64,000 nucleotides of DNA from Achromobacter denitrificans NBRC 15125. Lineage in GTDB: Bacteria; Pseudomonadota; Gammaproteobacteria; Burkholderiales; Burkholderiaceae_B. The position numbers were made by a program, and so were the translations under genes. The stretch is taken from positions 1-64,000 of the forward strand of contig NZ_BCTQ01000015.1 in NCBI RefSeq assembly GCF_001571365.1, written 5' to 3'. Below the pieces are notes generated by a model. That model saw only the letters and a list, made by a program, of their open reading frames with translations. It made no database searches and had not been told where the DNA came from. This document shows, piece after piece, positions 1-10,697 of the stretch; within the stretch, counting starts at the first letter, position 1, and each line of letters starts with the position of its first letter.

Positions 1-87
1 TGTCAGGCACTGTCTGCCCACGGCCGCATGGGTTGCGCGCGCTGGATACCTGGGTTCTTTCTTAAGAACACTCGCGCTCCACCCATC

Positions 88-882
88 CTACGGCATTAGC
101 TTGTCCAGGCGCAGGCGGCCGCGCTCGTCGGTGAGGCGGCGCATCGCGCCGTAGGCCGCGCCGATCGCGGCCATGCCGCTGGCGCCGCACAGCAGGAACA
201 TCAGCAGGATCTGGTACTTGGCCGCGTCGATCGGGTCCACGCCGGCGATGATCTGGCCCGTCATGATGCCGGGCAAGGTGATGATGCCGGCGGCCGACAT
301 CTGGTTGATGCTGGGGACGATGCCGCGCCGCACGGATTCGCGCAGCAGCGACGAGAAGGCCAGGCGCGCGGGCGCGCCCAGCGCCAGCCTGGCCTCGATC
401 GCCAGCTTTTCCCGACGCACGCCCGAGAGCATGCCGTCCAGCGCCAGGCTGGCGGCATTGAGCACGCTGCCCAGCACGATGCCGATCAGGGCGATGGTGT
501 AGCGCGGGTCGTACCAGGGGTCCGGGCGCAGCGCCGTGTTCAGGATGAACAGCACCGTGATGATCGTCGTGGCCGCCACCGCCGTGGCCCCGACCCAGCC
601 GTTGCCGCGGCCGACCAGCCTGGCCTTGGGGCGCGACGCCACTTCGCGCGCCGCCAGCGCCATCATCACCGCGACCACCAGCGCCGTCAGCCAGGGCGCC
701 GCGTGCGCGAACACGATGCGCAGGATATGGCCCACCAGCAGCAGCTGCACCACCGTGCGCGCAGCCGCCCAGAGCACCTGCCGCTGCATGTTCAGGCGCA
801 GCGCGAACGAAATGCCCGCGCTCAGCACCACCAACAGCGACGCGACCACCAGGTCCAGGGCCTGCAGCTTGATCACGTCCAT
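88..882 (-). CDS. fetB: FetB-family ABC permease (iron/metal exporter subunit)
   Basis: The 264-residue product is hydrophobic along most of its length and matches the FetB (YbbM, UPF0014) permease family, which pairs with the ATPase FetA in the inner membrane. In E. coli the pair exports iron and helps under peroxide stress; that role is family knowledge, not shown here. I chose the start at MDVIKLQ because it overlaps the end of the upstream fetA by only 10 nt, a normal translational coupling. An ATG 33 nt further upstream would add a low-complexity MAHGAGPAG leader. Substrate specificity cannot be read from the sequence. Confidence 0.85.
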   Translation of the reverse strand: MDVIKLQALDLVVASLLVVLSAGISFALRLNMQRQVLWAAARTVVQLLLVGHILRIVFAHAAPWLTALVVAVMMALAAREVASRPKARLVGRGNGWVGATAVAATTIITVLFILNTALRPDPWYDPRYTIALIGIVLGSVLNAASLALDGMLSGVRREKLAIEARLALGAPARLAFSSLLRESVRRGIVPSINQMSAAGIITLPGIMTGQIIAGVDPIDAAKYQILLMFLLCGASGMAAIGAAYGAMRRLTDERGRLRLDKLMP

Positions 883-1499
883 AGCGGCTCCAGCCGGCCC
901 TGCTCCATGCGCCACGCGCGGCGGGCCAGGCGCCGCGCCTGCTCTTCGCTATGGGTGACCATCAGGATCGCCGCGCCGGTATCCAGATAGCGCCGCAATT
1001 CCTCCTCGACCCGCCCGGTCGCGGCCTGGTCCAGCGCGGCCGTGGGTTCGTCCAGCAGCAGCACGCGCGGCGCCAGCGCCAGCGCCCGCACCAGCCCGAG
1101 GCGCTGGCGCTCGCCGGTGGATAGCTCGTTGACCAGCGCGTCCAGCTTGTCCTCGGCCAGGCCCAGCCTGGCCATCACGGCCGCCGCCTTGGCCCGGTCG
1201 GCGAAATGCGACGCCACCCGGTCTTCCCACCAGCCGGCCTCGGCCTGGCAGTACATCACCTGGCGGCGCCACTCGAAACCCTTCATGGCCGAGCGCGCCA
1301 GGCCGCTCAATTCGACTTCGCCCGAGCCCGGATCCAGATCGGCCACCTGCCGCAGCAACAGGGACTTGCCGGCGCCCGACGGCCCCATGACGGCCGCGCA
1401 TTCGCCGGTAGCGAGATCCAGGCTGACCGGAGACAGGCGCGGGCTGTACAGCCCGCGCAGGCGCAGCAGCGGCGGCTGTCCGGACTGGGAGACTGGCAT
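873..1499 (-). CDS. fetA: FetA-family ABC transporter ATP-binding protein
   Basis: A 208-residue ABC ATPase. Walker A is GPSGAGKS near residue 40, the signature is LSTGERQRLGL near 127, Walker B is VLLLDEPTAAL near 148, and the switch histidine sits in MVTHSEE. The short length and adjacency to a FetB permease identify it as FetA (YbbL). It would energise metal export from the cytoplasmic face of the inner membrane. It lies upstream of and overlaps fetB, so the two form one unit. Its start is 17 nt downstream of the stop of an amino-acid ABC ATPase on the same strand, so read-through from that operon is possible. Confidence 0.85.
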   Translation of the reverse strand: MPVSQSGQPPLLRLRGLYSPRLSPVSLDLATGECAAVMGPSGAGKSLLLRQVADLDPGSGEVELSGLARSAMKGFEWRRQVMYCQAEAGWWEDRVASHFADRAKAAAVMARLGLAEDKLDALVNELSTGERQRLGLVRALALAPRVLLLDEPTAALDQAATGRVEEELRRYLDTGAAILMVTHSEEQARRLARRAWRMEQGRLEPLWT

Positions 1500-1515
1500 G
1501 AGCGCGCCGCTCCGC

Positions 1516-2287
<772 letters not shown>

Positions 2288-2298
<11 letters not shown>

Positions 2299-2941
2299 AT
2301 TTGGCATAGCGCTTTTCCATGTGCTGGAAGAACCAAGTCAGGACCAGCGTCATGATGAGATAGAAGGCCGCGGCGACCAGGAACGGGGTGGTCGTGAAAT
2401 CGCGCTGCACGATGCCGCGCGCCGTGCGCAGGATGTCGTTGAGCGCCAGCACGTAGATGAGCGACGTGTCCTTCACCAGGGTGATGGTCTCGTTGCTCAT
2501 GGGCGGCAGCACGCGCTGCACCATCTGCGGCAGCACGATGCGCCGCAGGGTCTGCAGATAGGTCATGCCCAGGACCTTGCTGCCCTCATACTGGCCGCGG
2601 TCCACCGACAGGATGCCGGCGCGGAAGATCTCCGCGAAATAGGCGGCGTAATTCAGCGCGAAGGCCACCACGGCCGCCGGGAAGTCCGGCAGGCGCACCC
2701 CCACCACGGGCACGAACGGCAGCGCGAAATAGATGAACAGCATCTGGAGCATCAGCGGCGTGCCGCGCATGAGCCAGATGTAGCCGTTGACCAGGCGGCT
2801 CAGCAGCTTCCATTTGGATATCCGCACCAGCGCGAGCACCAGCCCCAGGGGGACCGCCAGCGCCAGCGTGATGAAAAACAGCGTCAAGGTCACTTTCGCG
2901 CCTTCCGCCAATGGCCCCAGGAGGGAGAGTACGTAGTCCAT
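2288..2941 (-). CDS. Polar amino-acid ABC transporter permease
   Basis: A 217-residue permease of the HisM/GlnP type with an N-terminal [19 protein letters not shown] segment, the family motif RGTPLMLQ and the EAA loop region around [22 protein letters not shown], which docks on the ATPase. Hydrophobic segments are consistent with five membrane helices. Only one permease is present in this operon, so it probably works as a homodimer. It lies 131 nt downstream of the binding-protein gene and slightly overlaps the ATPase gene depending on the start chosen there. Confidence 0.88.
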
Positions 2942-3035
2942 GCAGTGGGTTCGCGCCGCCAGGGCAACAGGGAATCATGAGCAAGCCCGCCTGGCGCCCG
3001 GTGGCGCCGCGGCGGGCCGCGAAATACAGGGACAG

Positions 3036-3061
3036 GCGCCCGGGCCGGCCGGCCGCGGGCG
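3036..3061 (-). terminator. GC-rich stem-loop between binding-protein and permease genes
   Basis: CGCCCGGGCC faces GGCCGCGGGCG around a GGCC loop, a nearly perfect hairpin just after the binding-protein stop codon at 3073 on the minus strand. There is no clear T-tract, so it may act as a partial terminator or mRNA-stabilising hairpin, which is common after binding-protein genes that need higher expression than the membrane subunits. Confidence 0.35.
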
Positions 3062-3072
3062 TCTCCTGCCGT

Positions 3073-3864
3073 TTACTTGATGATGTTGGCGCCGAACCAC
3101 TGGGTGGCGATGCGGGCGGCGGTGCCGTCCTGCTTCATCGAATCCAGCGTCTTGTCCAGCTTGCCCAGCAGTTCGGTGTCGTCCTTGCGCACGCCGACGC
3201 CGTAGTCTTCCGTGCCGAAGTTCTCTTCCAGGACGCGGTATTCGCCCGCGCGCTTGCTGATCAGGTAGCGGCCCACCACTTCGTCCACGACGATGGCGTC
3301 CAGGCGGCCGGCGGCCAGGTCCATCAGGGCGGTGACGTTATCGCCGAACTTCTTGACTTCCTTGATCTGGGGGGCCACCGGGTCCTTGGCGATCGCGTCC
3401 GTGGCGCTGCTGCCGTCCTGGGCGCCGACCACCTTGCCGGCCAGATCGGCCTTGACCTTCACGGGCGAAGCGTTGCCCACGATGATGATCTGGTGGTTGG
3501 CCATGTACGGGGCGGTGAAGCTGATGTTCTTCTTGCGCTCTTCCGTGATGGTCAGGCCGTTCCACAGCACGTCGACGCGCTTGCCGTTGAGTTCGGCTTC
3601 CTTGGCGCTCCAGTCGATGGGCTTGAACTCGACTTCCAGGCCCAGGCGCTTGCTGGCTTCCTTGGCCATGTCGATGTCGAAACCGACGATCTGGTTGTTC
3701 GCGTCGCGGAAACCCATGGGCGGGAAGTTGTCGTCCAGGCCGACGACCACCTTCTTGGCGGCGGCGGGCGCCTCGGCGCCGGCCTTGGGCGCGTTGTCGC
3801 CGGGGCCGCAAGCCGTGAGCATCGCGGTTGCGGACACGAGAAGAAGTGCAGTCAATTTTTTCAT
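3073..3864 (-). CDS. Amino-acid ABC transporter substrate-binding lipoprotein
   Basis: A 263-residue family-3 extracellular solute-binding protein. The N-terminus MKKLTALLLVSATAMLTAC is a lipoprotein signal peptide with the lipobox cysteine at residue 19, so the mature protein should be anchored to the membrane. Typical family features follow: VVVGLDDNFPPMGF, GFDIDMAKEASKRLGL, WNGLTITEERKKNISFTAPY and the C-terminal KQDGTAARIATQWFG. The frame is open far upstream, but the signal peptide fixes the start at 3864. It is the first gene of the importer operon. The ligand is probably a polar amino acid; I cannot narrow it further. Confidence 0.9.
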   Translation of the reverse strand: MKKLTALLLVSATAMLTACGPGDNAPKAGAEAPAAAKKVVVGLDDNFPPMGFRDANNQIVGFDIDMAKEASKRLGLEVEFKPIDWSAKEAELNGKRVDVLWNGLTITEERKKNISFTAPYMANHQIIIVGNASPVKVKADLAGKVVGAQDGSSATDAIAKDPVAPQIKEVKKFGDNVTALMDLAAGRLDAIVVDEVVGRYLISKRAGEYRVLEENFGTEDYGVGVRKDDTELLGKLDKTLDSMKQDGTAARIATQWFGANIIK

Positions 3865-3980
3865 AGTTATGGGCGCCCAGGGCGCGGGAATGAAGAAAGC
3901 CGTAAGGCCGGTAAAAGCCGCGAGCCGGTATTTTAGCCTCCCCGACGACCCCGGGCATGACGCCCCGCCGGATGCCCGCG

Positions 3981-4892
3981 CTATTGCGGCGGGTGGAAGC
4001 GCTCCAGCAGGCGCAGGAACAGTTCCACCGCCCGGGAGGCCGGCCGCGAGACCTCGGTGATGGCGCAGATCGTGTTTTCGTACGCGGGACCGCCGGGCAG
4101 GCGCGTCAGGGCGTGCCGCCGCGAGACCGAATCGGCGTAATGCTGGGGCAGCAGGCCAACATAGTGGCCCGTGGACACCAGCATGGCGATGGCTTCCAGC
4201 CCCGTGGCTTCCGGGCCCCGGGTGAAGCCGTAGGCGCCCAGCGCGTCGTGCACGAAGGGGTGCGAACGGTATACCAGGGGCAGTTCGCGGGCCCGCGGCA
4301 GGCTGCCGCGCGTTACGAAAATGCGGTGCCGCTCGATGAAGAGGCGCTGGTAGTTGAACCCGCTTTCGCGCCGGTACATACCCCGGACGGCGATCTGGAC
4401 CCGGCGCTCGCGCAGCGCCTGGTCCAGATCGTTGAAGGTCATGACGGTGAGTTCGACCTTGACGTCGGGCGCCGCCTCGCGCAGCGCGGCCAGCGCCACC
4501 GGAATGTGGCAGTCGGCGTCGGTGATGACGTGTTCCACCATGCCGATGGACAGCGTGCCCGACAGCACGCCGCGGATGGCATCGATTTCGGGACGGATGC
4601 GTTCCAGGGACTTCAGCGCGTCGCGGGCCAGCTCCAGGGCGACCTTGCCCGCCTGGGTCAGTTCGAAGCCCGACGGGCCGCGGTCGCACAGCCGCACCCC
4701 CAGCGTTTCCTCGACCTCGCGCACGTGCCGGCTGATGGAGGCCTTGGACATGTGCAGCTGCTTTTCCGCGGCGGCGAAGCCGTTGGCCTGGGCCACGGCG
4801 CAGAAGATGCGCAACGAGCGCAGGTCGCGTTCGGTGAACTCGGGACGGGACAAGGTCGTTTCTTCTGGAAAGGTATCGAATTTCGAAACCAT
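3981..4892 (-). CDS. LysR-family transcriptional regulator of the divergent ABC/ureohydrolase cluster
   Basis: A LysR regulator of about 303 residues. The winged-helix segment is LRIFCAVAQANGFAAAEKQLHMSKASISRHVREVEE, followed by a substrate-binding-like effector domain. It is divergent from the Tat-exported binding protein at 5041, so that cluster is its likely target. The ATG at 4892 has a poor ribosome site and would place an operator-like palindrome (4872-4890) inside the first codons. A TTG at 4853 (LSRPEFTERDLRSL), preceded by AGAAG, gives a more normal LysR N-terminus, so the true start may be there. The effector may be the cluster's substrate. Confidence 0.85.
   Translation of the reverse strand: MVSKFDTFPEETTLSRPEFTERDLRSLRIFCAVAQANGFAAAEKQLHMSKASISRHVREVEETLGVRLCDRGPSGFELTQAGKVALELARDALKSLERIRPEIDAIRGVLSGTLSIGMVEHVITDADCHIPVALAALREAAPDVKVELTVMTFNDLDQALRERRVQIAVRGMYRRESGFNYQRLFIERHRIFVTRGSLPRARELPLVYRSHPFVHDALGAYGFTRGPEATGLEAIAMLVSTGHYVGLLPQHYADSVSRRHALTRLPGGPAYENTICAITEVSRPASRAVELFLRLLERFHPPQ
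4872..4890. promoter_or_regulatory. Operator-like inverted repeat at the LysR 5' end
   Basis: GGTATCGAA-T-TTCGAAACC is an inverted repeat with 8 of 9 arm positions matching. It sits at the 5' end of the LysR gene and about 150 bp from the divergent ABC operon, consistent with an autoregulatory LysR site. Confidence 0.5.
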
Positions 4893-5040
4893 ACCACTAA
4901 AAAAATCATTTTTAACAACCCTTTCCCGGCAGATACAGTTTGCCCAGCACTGGCGCCAAAGGGCAAAGACCCTGGCAAGGACTCCCCGGAGATCCGCCGG
5001 CCCAGCGCCGCAACCATGACGACATACAAGGGAAATCATC

Positions 5041-5892
5041 ATGCAGAACCTGTCCAGAAGGCGCTTCGTCGCCACCACGCTCGCCGCCGGCGCCACCCTG
5101 GCCCTGCCCTCGCTCTCGTTCGCCGAGGGCGGCTCGCTGGCCGACATCAAGAAGCGCGGCAAGCTGACCGTGGGCACCGAGGCCGCCTACGAACCGTTTG
5201 AATTCGTGGAGAACGGCCAGGTCGTCGGCTACGGCCACGACGTCCTCCAGCTGATGGCCGCCAAGCTCGGGGTGCGGCTGGAACAGATGAACCTGCCCTT
5301 CCAGGGGCTGCTGCCGGGCCTGATGTCGCGCAAGTTCGACTTCGTCGCCACCAGCGTGGGCATCACCCCCGAACGCGCCCGGCGCTTCGCCTTCACCCAG
5401 CCCGTCGGCGTGGTCCGCTCGGTGCTGATGGTGCGGGTGGACGACGCGTCCATCAAGCAGGACACGGACATCGCCGGCAAGATCATCGGCACCCAGATGG
5501 GCTCGTCCTCCCAGCCGGTCGCCGAGGAGTTCGAAAAGCGGCTGAAGGAAAAGAACGGCAAGGGCTACGCCGACACCAAGCTGTTCCAGGCCTATCCCGA
5601 CGTCTCCAACGCGCTGGCCAACAAGACCGTGGACGTGGCGCTGATGCCCTCGAACATCGCCGCCGTCCAGATGCGCAAGCAGCCCGGCGCCTTCCGCATC
5701 GCCGGCGAGATCGGCCAGCCCAAGCTGCTGGCCTGGGTGGCCAATCCGAAAGACCTCGAAATCCGCCAGTTCATCAACGACACCTTCGACGAACTGCGCG
5801 CCAACAGCCAGCTGCTGGAATTGCAGAAGAAGTGGTTCGGCGCCCCCATGGACACGCCGCGCGCCAACTACCTGCCCGACGGCGCCATCTAG
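5041..5892 (+). CDS. Tat-exported ABC transporter substrate-binding protein
   Basis: A 283-residue family-3 solute-binding protein for polar amino acids or related compounds. The N-terminus has a twin-arginine signal (SRRRFVATTLAAGATLALP, cleavage near residue 28), unusual for this family and meaning the protein may fold before export. Mature motifs include LTVGTEAAYEPFEFVENGQVVGYGHDV, the LMSRKFDFVATSVGITPERARRFAFTQP core and a C-terminal LQKKWFGAPMD. It is the first gene of the cluster divergent from the LysR gene, followed by two permeases, a ureohydrolase and an ATPase. A guanidino compound is the ligand I infer from the ureohydrolase. Confidence 0.88.
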   Translation: MQNLSRRRFVATTLAAGATLALPSLSFAEGGSLADIKKRGKLTVGTEAAYEPFEFVENGQVVGYGHDVLQLMAAKLGVRLEQMNLPFQGLLPGLMSRKFDFVATSVGITPERARRFAFTQPVGVVRSVLMVRVDDASIKQDTDIAGKIIGTQMGSSSQPVAEEFEKRLKEKNGKGYADTKLFQAYPDVSNALANKTVDVALMPSNIAAVQMRKQPGAFRIAGEIGQPKLLAWVANPKDLEIRQFINDTFDELRANSQLLELQKKWFGAPMDTPRANYLPDGAI

Positions 5893-5903
5893 GCGGAACT
5901 CCC

Positions 5904-6584
5904 ATGCTGGATTGGTTGAATCAGAACGGCGCGCTGGCGCCGTTCCTGCACGGCGTCGTCTCGGGCACGGCGATCACCCTGGCGGCATCGGTGGCGGCAT
6001 TCGCCATCGGCATCGGCCTGGGGGTCGCGCTGCTGCTGGCGCGCCTCTCGCCCTACGGGCCGCTGCGAGGGCTGGTCATGCTGTGGGTCAGCGCCATACG
6101 CGGCACGCCCGCCCTCATCCACATGCTGATCGCCTACTACGTGGTGCCGCCTTTGCTGGGCATCTCGGTGTCGCCGCTGGCCGCGGGGATCGGCGCGCTC
6201 GCCTGTAATACCAGCGCCTACATCGTGGAGATCCTGCGCGGGGCGCTGGGCACGCTGTCGCCCGGCCAGGTGGCCGCGGCGCGGGCGCTGGGCATGCGCA
6301 GCCGGCAGATCTGGCGCCACGTGCTGCTGCCGCAGGTGTTCTACCGCGCGATCCCGCCCCTGACCAGCGAGCTCACCATCCTGCTCAAGGCGTCCTCGCT
6401 CATGTCCATCATCGCGGTGCCGGAACTGGCCACCGTGGCCCGCAACGCCACGCTGCAAAGCGACCTGCCGCTGCAGGTGTTCACCGTCACCGCCGCCGTC
6501 TACTTCATCATTCTTTTCTGCCTGTCGGCCGCCTCGCGCCTGTGCGAACGCCGCGTGTCCAGGATGCTGCCCAATGCCCATTGA
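5904..6584 (+). CDS. Polar amino-acid ABC transporter permease (first of two)
   Basis: A 226-residue permease of the HisQ/HisM family beginning MLDWLNQN, 11 nt after the binding-protein stop. The EAA-loop region reads AARALGMRSRQIWRHVLLPQ and the membrane segment near residue 60 carries the family motif RGTPALIHM. Its stop overlaps the next permease by 11 nt, so the two are translationally coupled and should form a heterodimeric channel. Confidence 0.9.
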   Translation: MLDWLNQNGALAPFLHGVVSGTAITLAASVAAFAIGIGLGVALLLARLSPYGPLRGLVMLWVSAIRGTPALIHMLIAYYVVPPLLGISVSPLAAGIGALACNTSAYIVEILRGALGTLSPGQVAAARALGMRSRQIWRHVLLPQVFYRAIPPLTSELTILLKASSLMSIIAVPELATVARNATLQSDLPLQVFTVTAAVYFIILFCLSAASRLCERRVSRMLPNAH

Positions 6585-7236
6585 TTTCTCTATCGTCGGG
6601 GAATCCGTTCCCGTCCTGCTCAAGGGCTTGCGGATCACGGCCCTGGTCAGCCTCATCGGCATCCCGCTGGGCATCCTGATCGGCACGGCCGCGGCCTATG
6701 CCGCGCAATCCCGCACGCTGCTGCGCCCCCTGGCGCTGGCCTACGTGGAACTGGTGCGCAACATCCCGTACCTGATCCTCGTGTACCTGTCGTTCTTCGG
6801 GCTGCCCAAGCTGGGCGTGCCGGCCTCGGCCATGTCGGTCGCCATCGGCTGCACCGCCTTCTACACCGGCGGGTACTTCTGCGAGGTCCTGCGCGCCGCG
6901 CTCAAGAGCGTGCCGCGCGGCCAGAGCAGCGCCGCCCTGTCGCTGGGCATGACCTACTGGCAAACGCAGCGCCACATCGTCGTGCCCCAGCTGTTCGGCT
7001 TCCTCATCCCGCCCACCACCAGCCTGGTCATCATGATGTTCAAGGACTCGGCGATTTTCTCGGTGATGAGCCTGCCGGAAATGACCTACCAGAGCAACCT
7101 GCTCACGGCCAACACCTTCGCCTACCTGGAAGTGCTGGGCACCACCGCCCTCATCTACTGGCTGTGCAGCGTGCTGATGGCCGGCGCGGGCCGCCGCCTG
7201 GAGACCCTGGCGCGCCGCGGCGCGCGCCAGGCCTGA
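6574..7236 (+). CDS. Polar amino-acid ABC transporter permease (second of two)
   Basis: A 220-residue permease starting MPIDFSIVGESVPVLLKGLRIT, with the family motif VRNIPYLILVYLSFFGLPKLG and the EAA region AALSLGMTYWQTQRHIVVPQLFG. It overlaps the preceding permease gene by 11 nt and is followed 25 nt later by the ureohydrolase, so transport and catabolic genes are interleaved in one operon. Confidence 0.9.
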   Translation: MPIDFSIVGESVPVLLKGLRITALVSLIGIPLGILIGTAAAYAAQSRTLLRPLALAYVELVRNIPYLILVYLSFFGLPKLGVPASAMSVAIGCTAFYTGGYFCEVLRAALKSVPRGQSSAALSLGMTYWQTQRHIVVPQLFGFLIPPTTSLVIMMFKDSAIFSVMSLPEMTYQSNLLTANTFAYLEVLGTTALIYWLCSVLMAGAGRRLETLARRGARQA

Positions 7237-7261
7237 CCCCGCAACCAAAGGAAACCCAACC

Positions 7262-8217
7262 ATGACCACCTATACGGTCCCTCCCCGCACCGGCCACCCG
7301 ACCCTGCTGTACTCGACGCTGGCGCTGGACCTGGACAATCTGCAGGCCGACATCGCCGTGCTGGGCATGCCCTATGGCGCGCCCTACTCGGCCGCGGACT
7401 TCAGCAACGACCAGACCAACGCGCCCACGGCCATCCGCCAGGCCACCGACCGCGTCGCGCGCCGCCCGGGCCACTATGACTTCGACATCGACGGCCCGCT
7501 GCTGCAAGGCCGCGACGACATCCGCTTCGTGGACTGCGGCGACATCATCCCCGACCTCTCCAAGCCCCGCGGCGAACACTACGAGCGGGCCGAGGCGGCG
7601 GTGCGCCGGATCGCGGCCGCCGGCGCCGTGCCCATCGTGCTGGGCGGCGACCACGGCATCACCACGCCCATCCTGCGCGGCCTGGACCAGATAGGCCCGA
7701 TCACGCTGGTCCACATCGACGCCCACCTGGACTGGCGCGACCACGTCAACGGCGTGCGCGACGGCCTGTCGAGCCCGATCCGCCGCGCCTCCGAAATGGC
7801 GCACGTGGACCGCATCATCCAGATCGGCCTGCGCGCCCAGGGCAGCGGCCGCCCCGAGGAAATGGAGGCCGCGCGCGCCTACGGCGCCGAGCTGGTCACG
7901 GCTTACGAACTGCACGACATCGGCATGGACGCCGTGCTGGACCGGATTCCCGACGGCGGCAACTATTACCTGACGATCGACGCCGACGGCATGGACCCGT
8001 CCGTCATGCCGGCCGTGGCCGGCCCCGCGCCCGGCGGCGTCACCTTCCTCCAGGCGCGCAAGCTGATCCACGGCCTGGTGCGCAAGGGCCGCGTGGTGGG
8101 CATGGACATCGTCGAGATCCAGCCCGAGAAGGACCTGAACCAGATCACCTGCATCACGGCGGGCCGCCTGATCCTGAACCTGATCGGCGCCTCCATCCGC
8201 GCGGGGCACTACGACAA

Positions 8218-8221
<4 letters not shown>
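7262..8221 (+). CDS. Ureohydrolase-family enzyme (agmatinase/guanidinobutyrase-like)
   Basis: A 319-residue member of the arginase/agmatinase/formiminoglutamase family, which hydrolyses guanidino or related C-N bonds at a binuclear metal centre. The metal-ligand motifs are intact: VLGGDHGITTP, HIDAHLDWRD and TIDADGMDPSVMP. Length and motif spacing fit the agmatinase/guanidinobutyrase branch better than arginase, but the substrate cannot be assigned from motifs. The gene lies between ABC permease and ABC ATPase genes and overlaps the ATPase by 4 nt (ATGA), implying that the imported compound is its substrate. Expected products would be urea plus an amine or amino acid. Confidence 0.88.
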
Positions 8222-8961
<740 letters not shown>

Positions 8962-9006
8962 CGTTTTCGCGGGCCGACGCCCGCTCGCCACCACCAGGAC
9001 CCCGCC

Positions 9007-9417
9007 ATGGCACACACCCGCATCCGCAAATTCAACACGCGCGAAACCTATCCCGAACAACAGCTGGACAACGATCTCTGCCAGGCCGTGGTGGCCGGCA
9101 ATACCGTGTTCCTGCGCGGCCAGATCGGCCAGGACCTCGACACCCGGGAATCGGTGGGAGTGGGCGACGTGGCCGCCCAGGCCGAGAAGGCCATGGCCAA
9201 CGTCGCCATGCTGCTGGAGGAATGCGGCAGCGAGCTCTCCCACATCTGCAAGCTCACCGTCTATCTCGTCGACGTCCGCTACCGCGAAGCGGTCTACAAC
9301 GTCGTGGGCCGCTGGCTCAAGGGAGTGTTCCCCGTATCGACCGGCATCGTCGTGTCGGCCCTGGCCCGGCCGGAATGGCTGGTCGAGATCGACGTCACCG
9401 CCGTCATTCCCGACTGA
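9007..9417 (+). CDS. RidA/YjgF/YER057c family protein
   Basis: A 136-residue RidA-fold protein, the usual length for the family. The C-terminal block ALARPEWLVEIDVTAVIP carries the arginine that in RidA binds the substrate carboxylate. RidA proteins are trimeric imine/enamine deaminases that clear reactive intermediates made by PLP or flavin enzymes; subfamily members also act as specific hydrolases in catabolic pathways. Here it follows the ABC/ureohydrolase genes by 45 nt and precedes an ArgE-type deacylase by 12 nt, so a dedicated catabolic step is plausible. Confidence 0.85.
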   Translation: MAHTRIRKFNTRETYPEQQLDNDLCQAVVAGNTVFLRGQIGQDLDTRESVGVGDVAAQAEKAMANVAMLLEECGSELSHICKLTVYLVDVRYREAVYNVVGRWLKGVFPVSTGIVVSALARPEWLVEIDVTAVIPD

Positions 9418-9429
9418 GGAACGCGCGCC

Positions 9430-10581
9430 ATGCCGACCCCTTCCGAGGCGCTGCTGGCGCGGCTGGTCGCCTTCGACACGGTGACCCTGCAGCCCAACCT
9501 GGCCTTGATCGAGGCCGTGCGCGAGCTGCTGGCCGCCCACGGCATCGCCTCGACGCTGGTGCGCAGCGAAGACGGAACCCGCGCCAACCTGCATGCCTCG
9601 GTCGGCCCGGCCGACGTGCCCGGCGTGCTGCTGTCCGGGCATACCGACGTGGTGCCGGCGGCCGGCCAGGCGTGGACCGTGCCGCCCTTCGCCCTGACGG
9701 AGCGCGACGGCCTGCTGTACGGCCGAGGCACGGCCGACATGAAGGGCTTCGTGGCCTGCGCCGTCAACGCCATGCTGCGGGCCAGCGGGCGGCCCCTGCG
9801 CCGGCCGCTGCAGCTGGCGCTGTCCTACGACGAGGAAATCGGCTGCGTCGGCGTGCGCAGGTTGCTGGAAGTGATGGAAACGGCGCCCGTGCGCCCCGCG
9901 CTGTGCATCGTGGGCGAACCCACCTCCATGCAGATCGCCACCGGCCACAAAGGGAAAATGGCGTTGCGCGCCGTCTGCCAGGGGCTGGAAGGCCATTCCG
10001 CGCTGGCGCCCCGCGCGCTGAACGCCATCCATCTGGCCTGCGACCTCGTGGGCGCCATGCGCGCCCTGCAGGACGCGTTGCGGGCCCGCGGCGCGCGCGA
10101 CCCCGCCTACGACGTGCCCTACGCCACGGTGCACGCGGGCTGCATCCACGGCGGCCGCGCCCTGAACATCGTGCCCAACGAATGCACGGTGGATTTCGAG
10201 ATCCGCCATCTCGCGCAGGACGACCCGGACGCCCTGCTGGCGCCGCTGCGCCAGGCCGCCGACGGCATCCGCGAGCAGGCCCGCCGCCAGGCGCCCGCGG
10301 CCGACATCCGGATAGAGACCGTCAACGCCTATCCGGGCCTGGACACCCATCCCGCCAGCGAGGCGGTGCGCTTCGTCGAATCCCTGCTGCCCGCCGGCAC
10401 GGGCCGGACCAAGGTGGCCTTCGGCACCGAGGGCGGGCTGTTCACCCGCCACCTGGACGTGCCCGTGGTCGTGTGCGGGCCGGGGTCCATCGTCCAGGCC
10501 CACAAGCCGGACGAATACGTCTCGCGCGCCCAGCTGGCCGAGTGCGATGCCTTCATGGAGCGGCTGGTGGCAGCCCTGTAG
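9430..10581 (+). CDS. M20 family deacylase, ArgE/acetylornithine deacetylase-like
   Basis: A 383-residue zinc hydrolase of the M20 family, closest in motif pattern to acetylornithine deacetylase. Metal and catalytic motifs are present: SGHTDVVPA, GRGTADMKGFVA, YDEEIGCVG, GEPTSMQ and GPGSIVQAHKPDEYV. A lid/dimerisation domain lies between about 180 and 290. It removes an acyl group from an N-acyl amino acid in the cytoplasm. Position at the end of the ureohydrolase cluster suggests a catabolic N-acyl substrate, or one produced from the imported compound, rather than arginine biosynthesis; this is inference. Confidence 0.85.
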   Translation: MPTPSEALLARLVAFDTVTLQPNLALIEAVRELLAAHGIASTLVRSEDGTRANLHASVGPADVPGVLLSGHTDVVPAAGQAWTVPPFALTERDGLLYGRGTADMKGFVACAVNAMLRASGRPLRRPLQLALSYDEEIGCVGVRRLLEVMETAPVRPALCIVGEPTSMQIATGHKGKMALRAVCQGLEGHSALAPRALNAIHLACDLVGAMRALQDALRARGARDPAYDVPYATVHAGCIHGGRALNIVPNECTVDFEIRHLAQDDPDALLAPLRQAADGIREQARRQAPAADIRIETVNAYPGLDTHPASEAVRFVESLLPAGTGRTKVAFGTEGGLFTRHLDVPVVVCGPGSIVQAHKPDEYVSRAQLAECDAFMERLVAAL

Positions 10582-10697
10582 CGACGCCGTGCTAGCCTAG
10601 CCGGCCGATACACGACATCAACGGCGGCAATGAATATCGACCACCTCCACGCGGGCGCAGGCCCGGGCCGGACCGGCGCGCGACACGGGGCTGCGGC

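Noticed and set aside
54-69. GTTCTT-N4-AAGAAC at the left edge as a terminator or operator
   Set aside because: Only six pairs and no neighbouring gene context inside the window.
3073-4689. A 538-codon frame ending in the first binding protein
   Set aside because: The N-terminal half is antisense-like low-complexity sequence over the LysR gene; the lipoprotein signal fixes the start at 3864.
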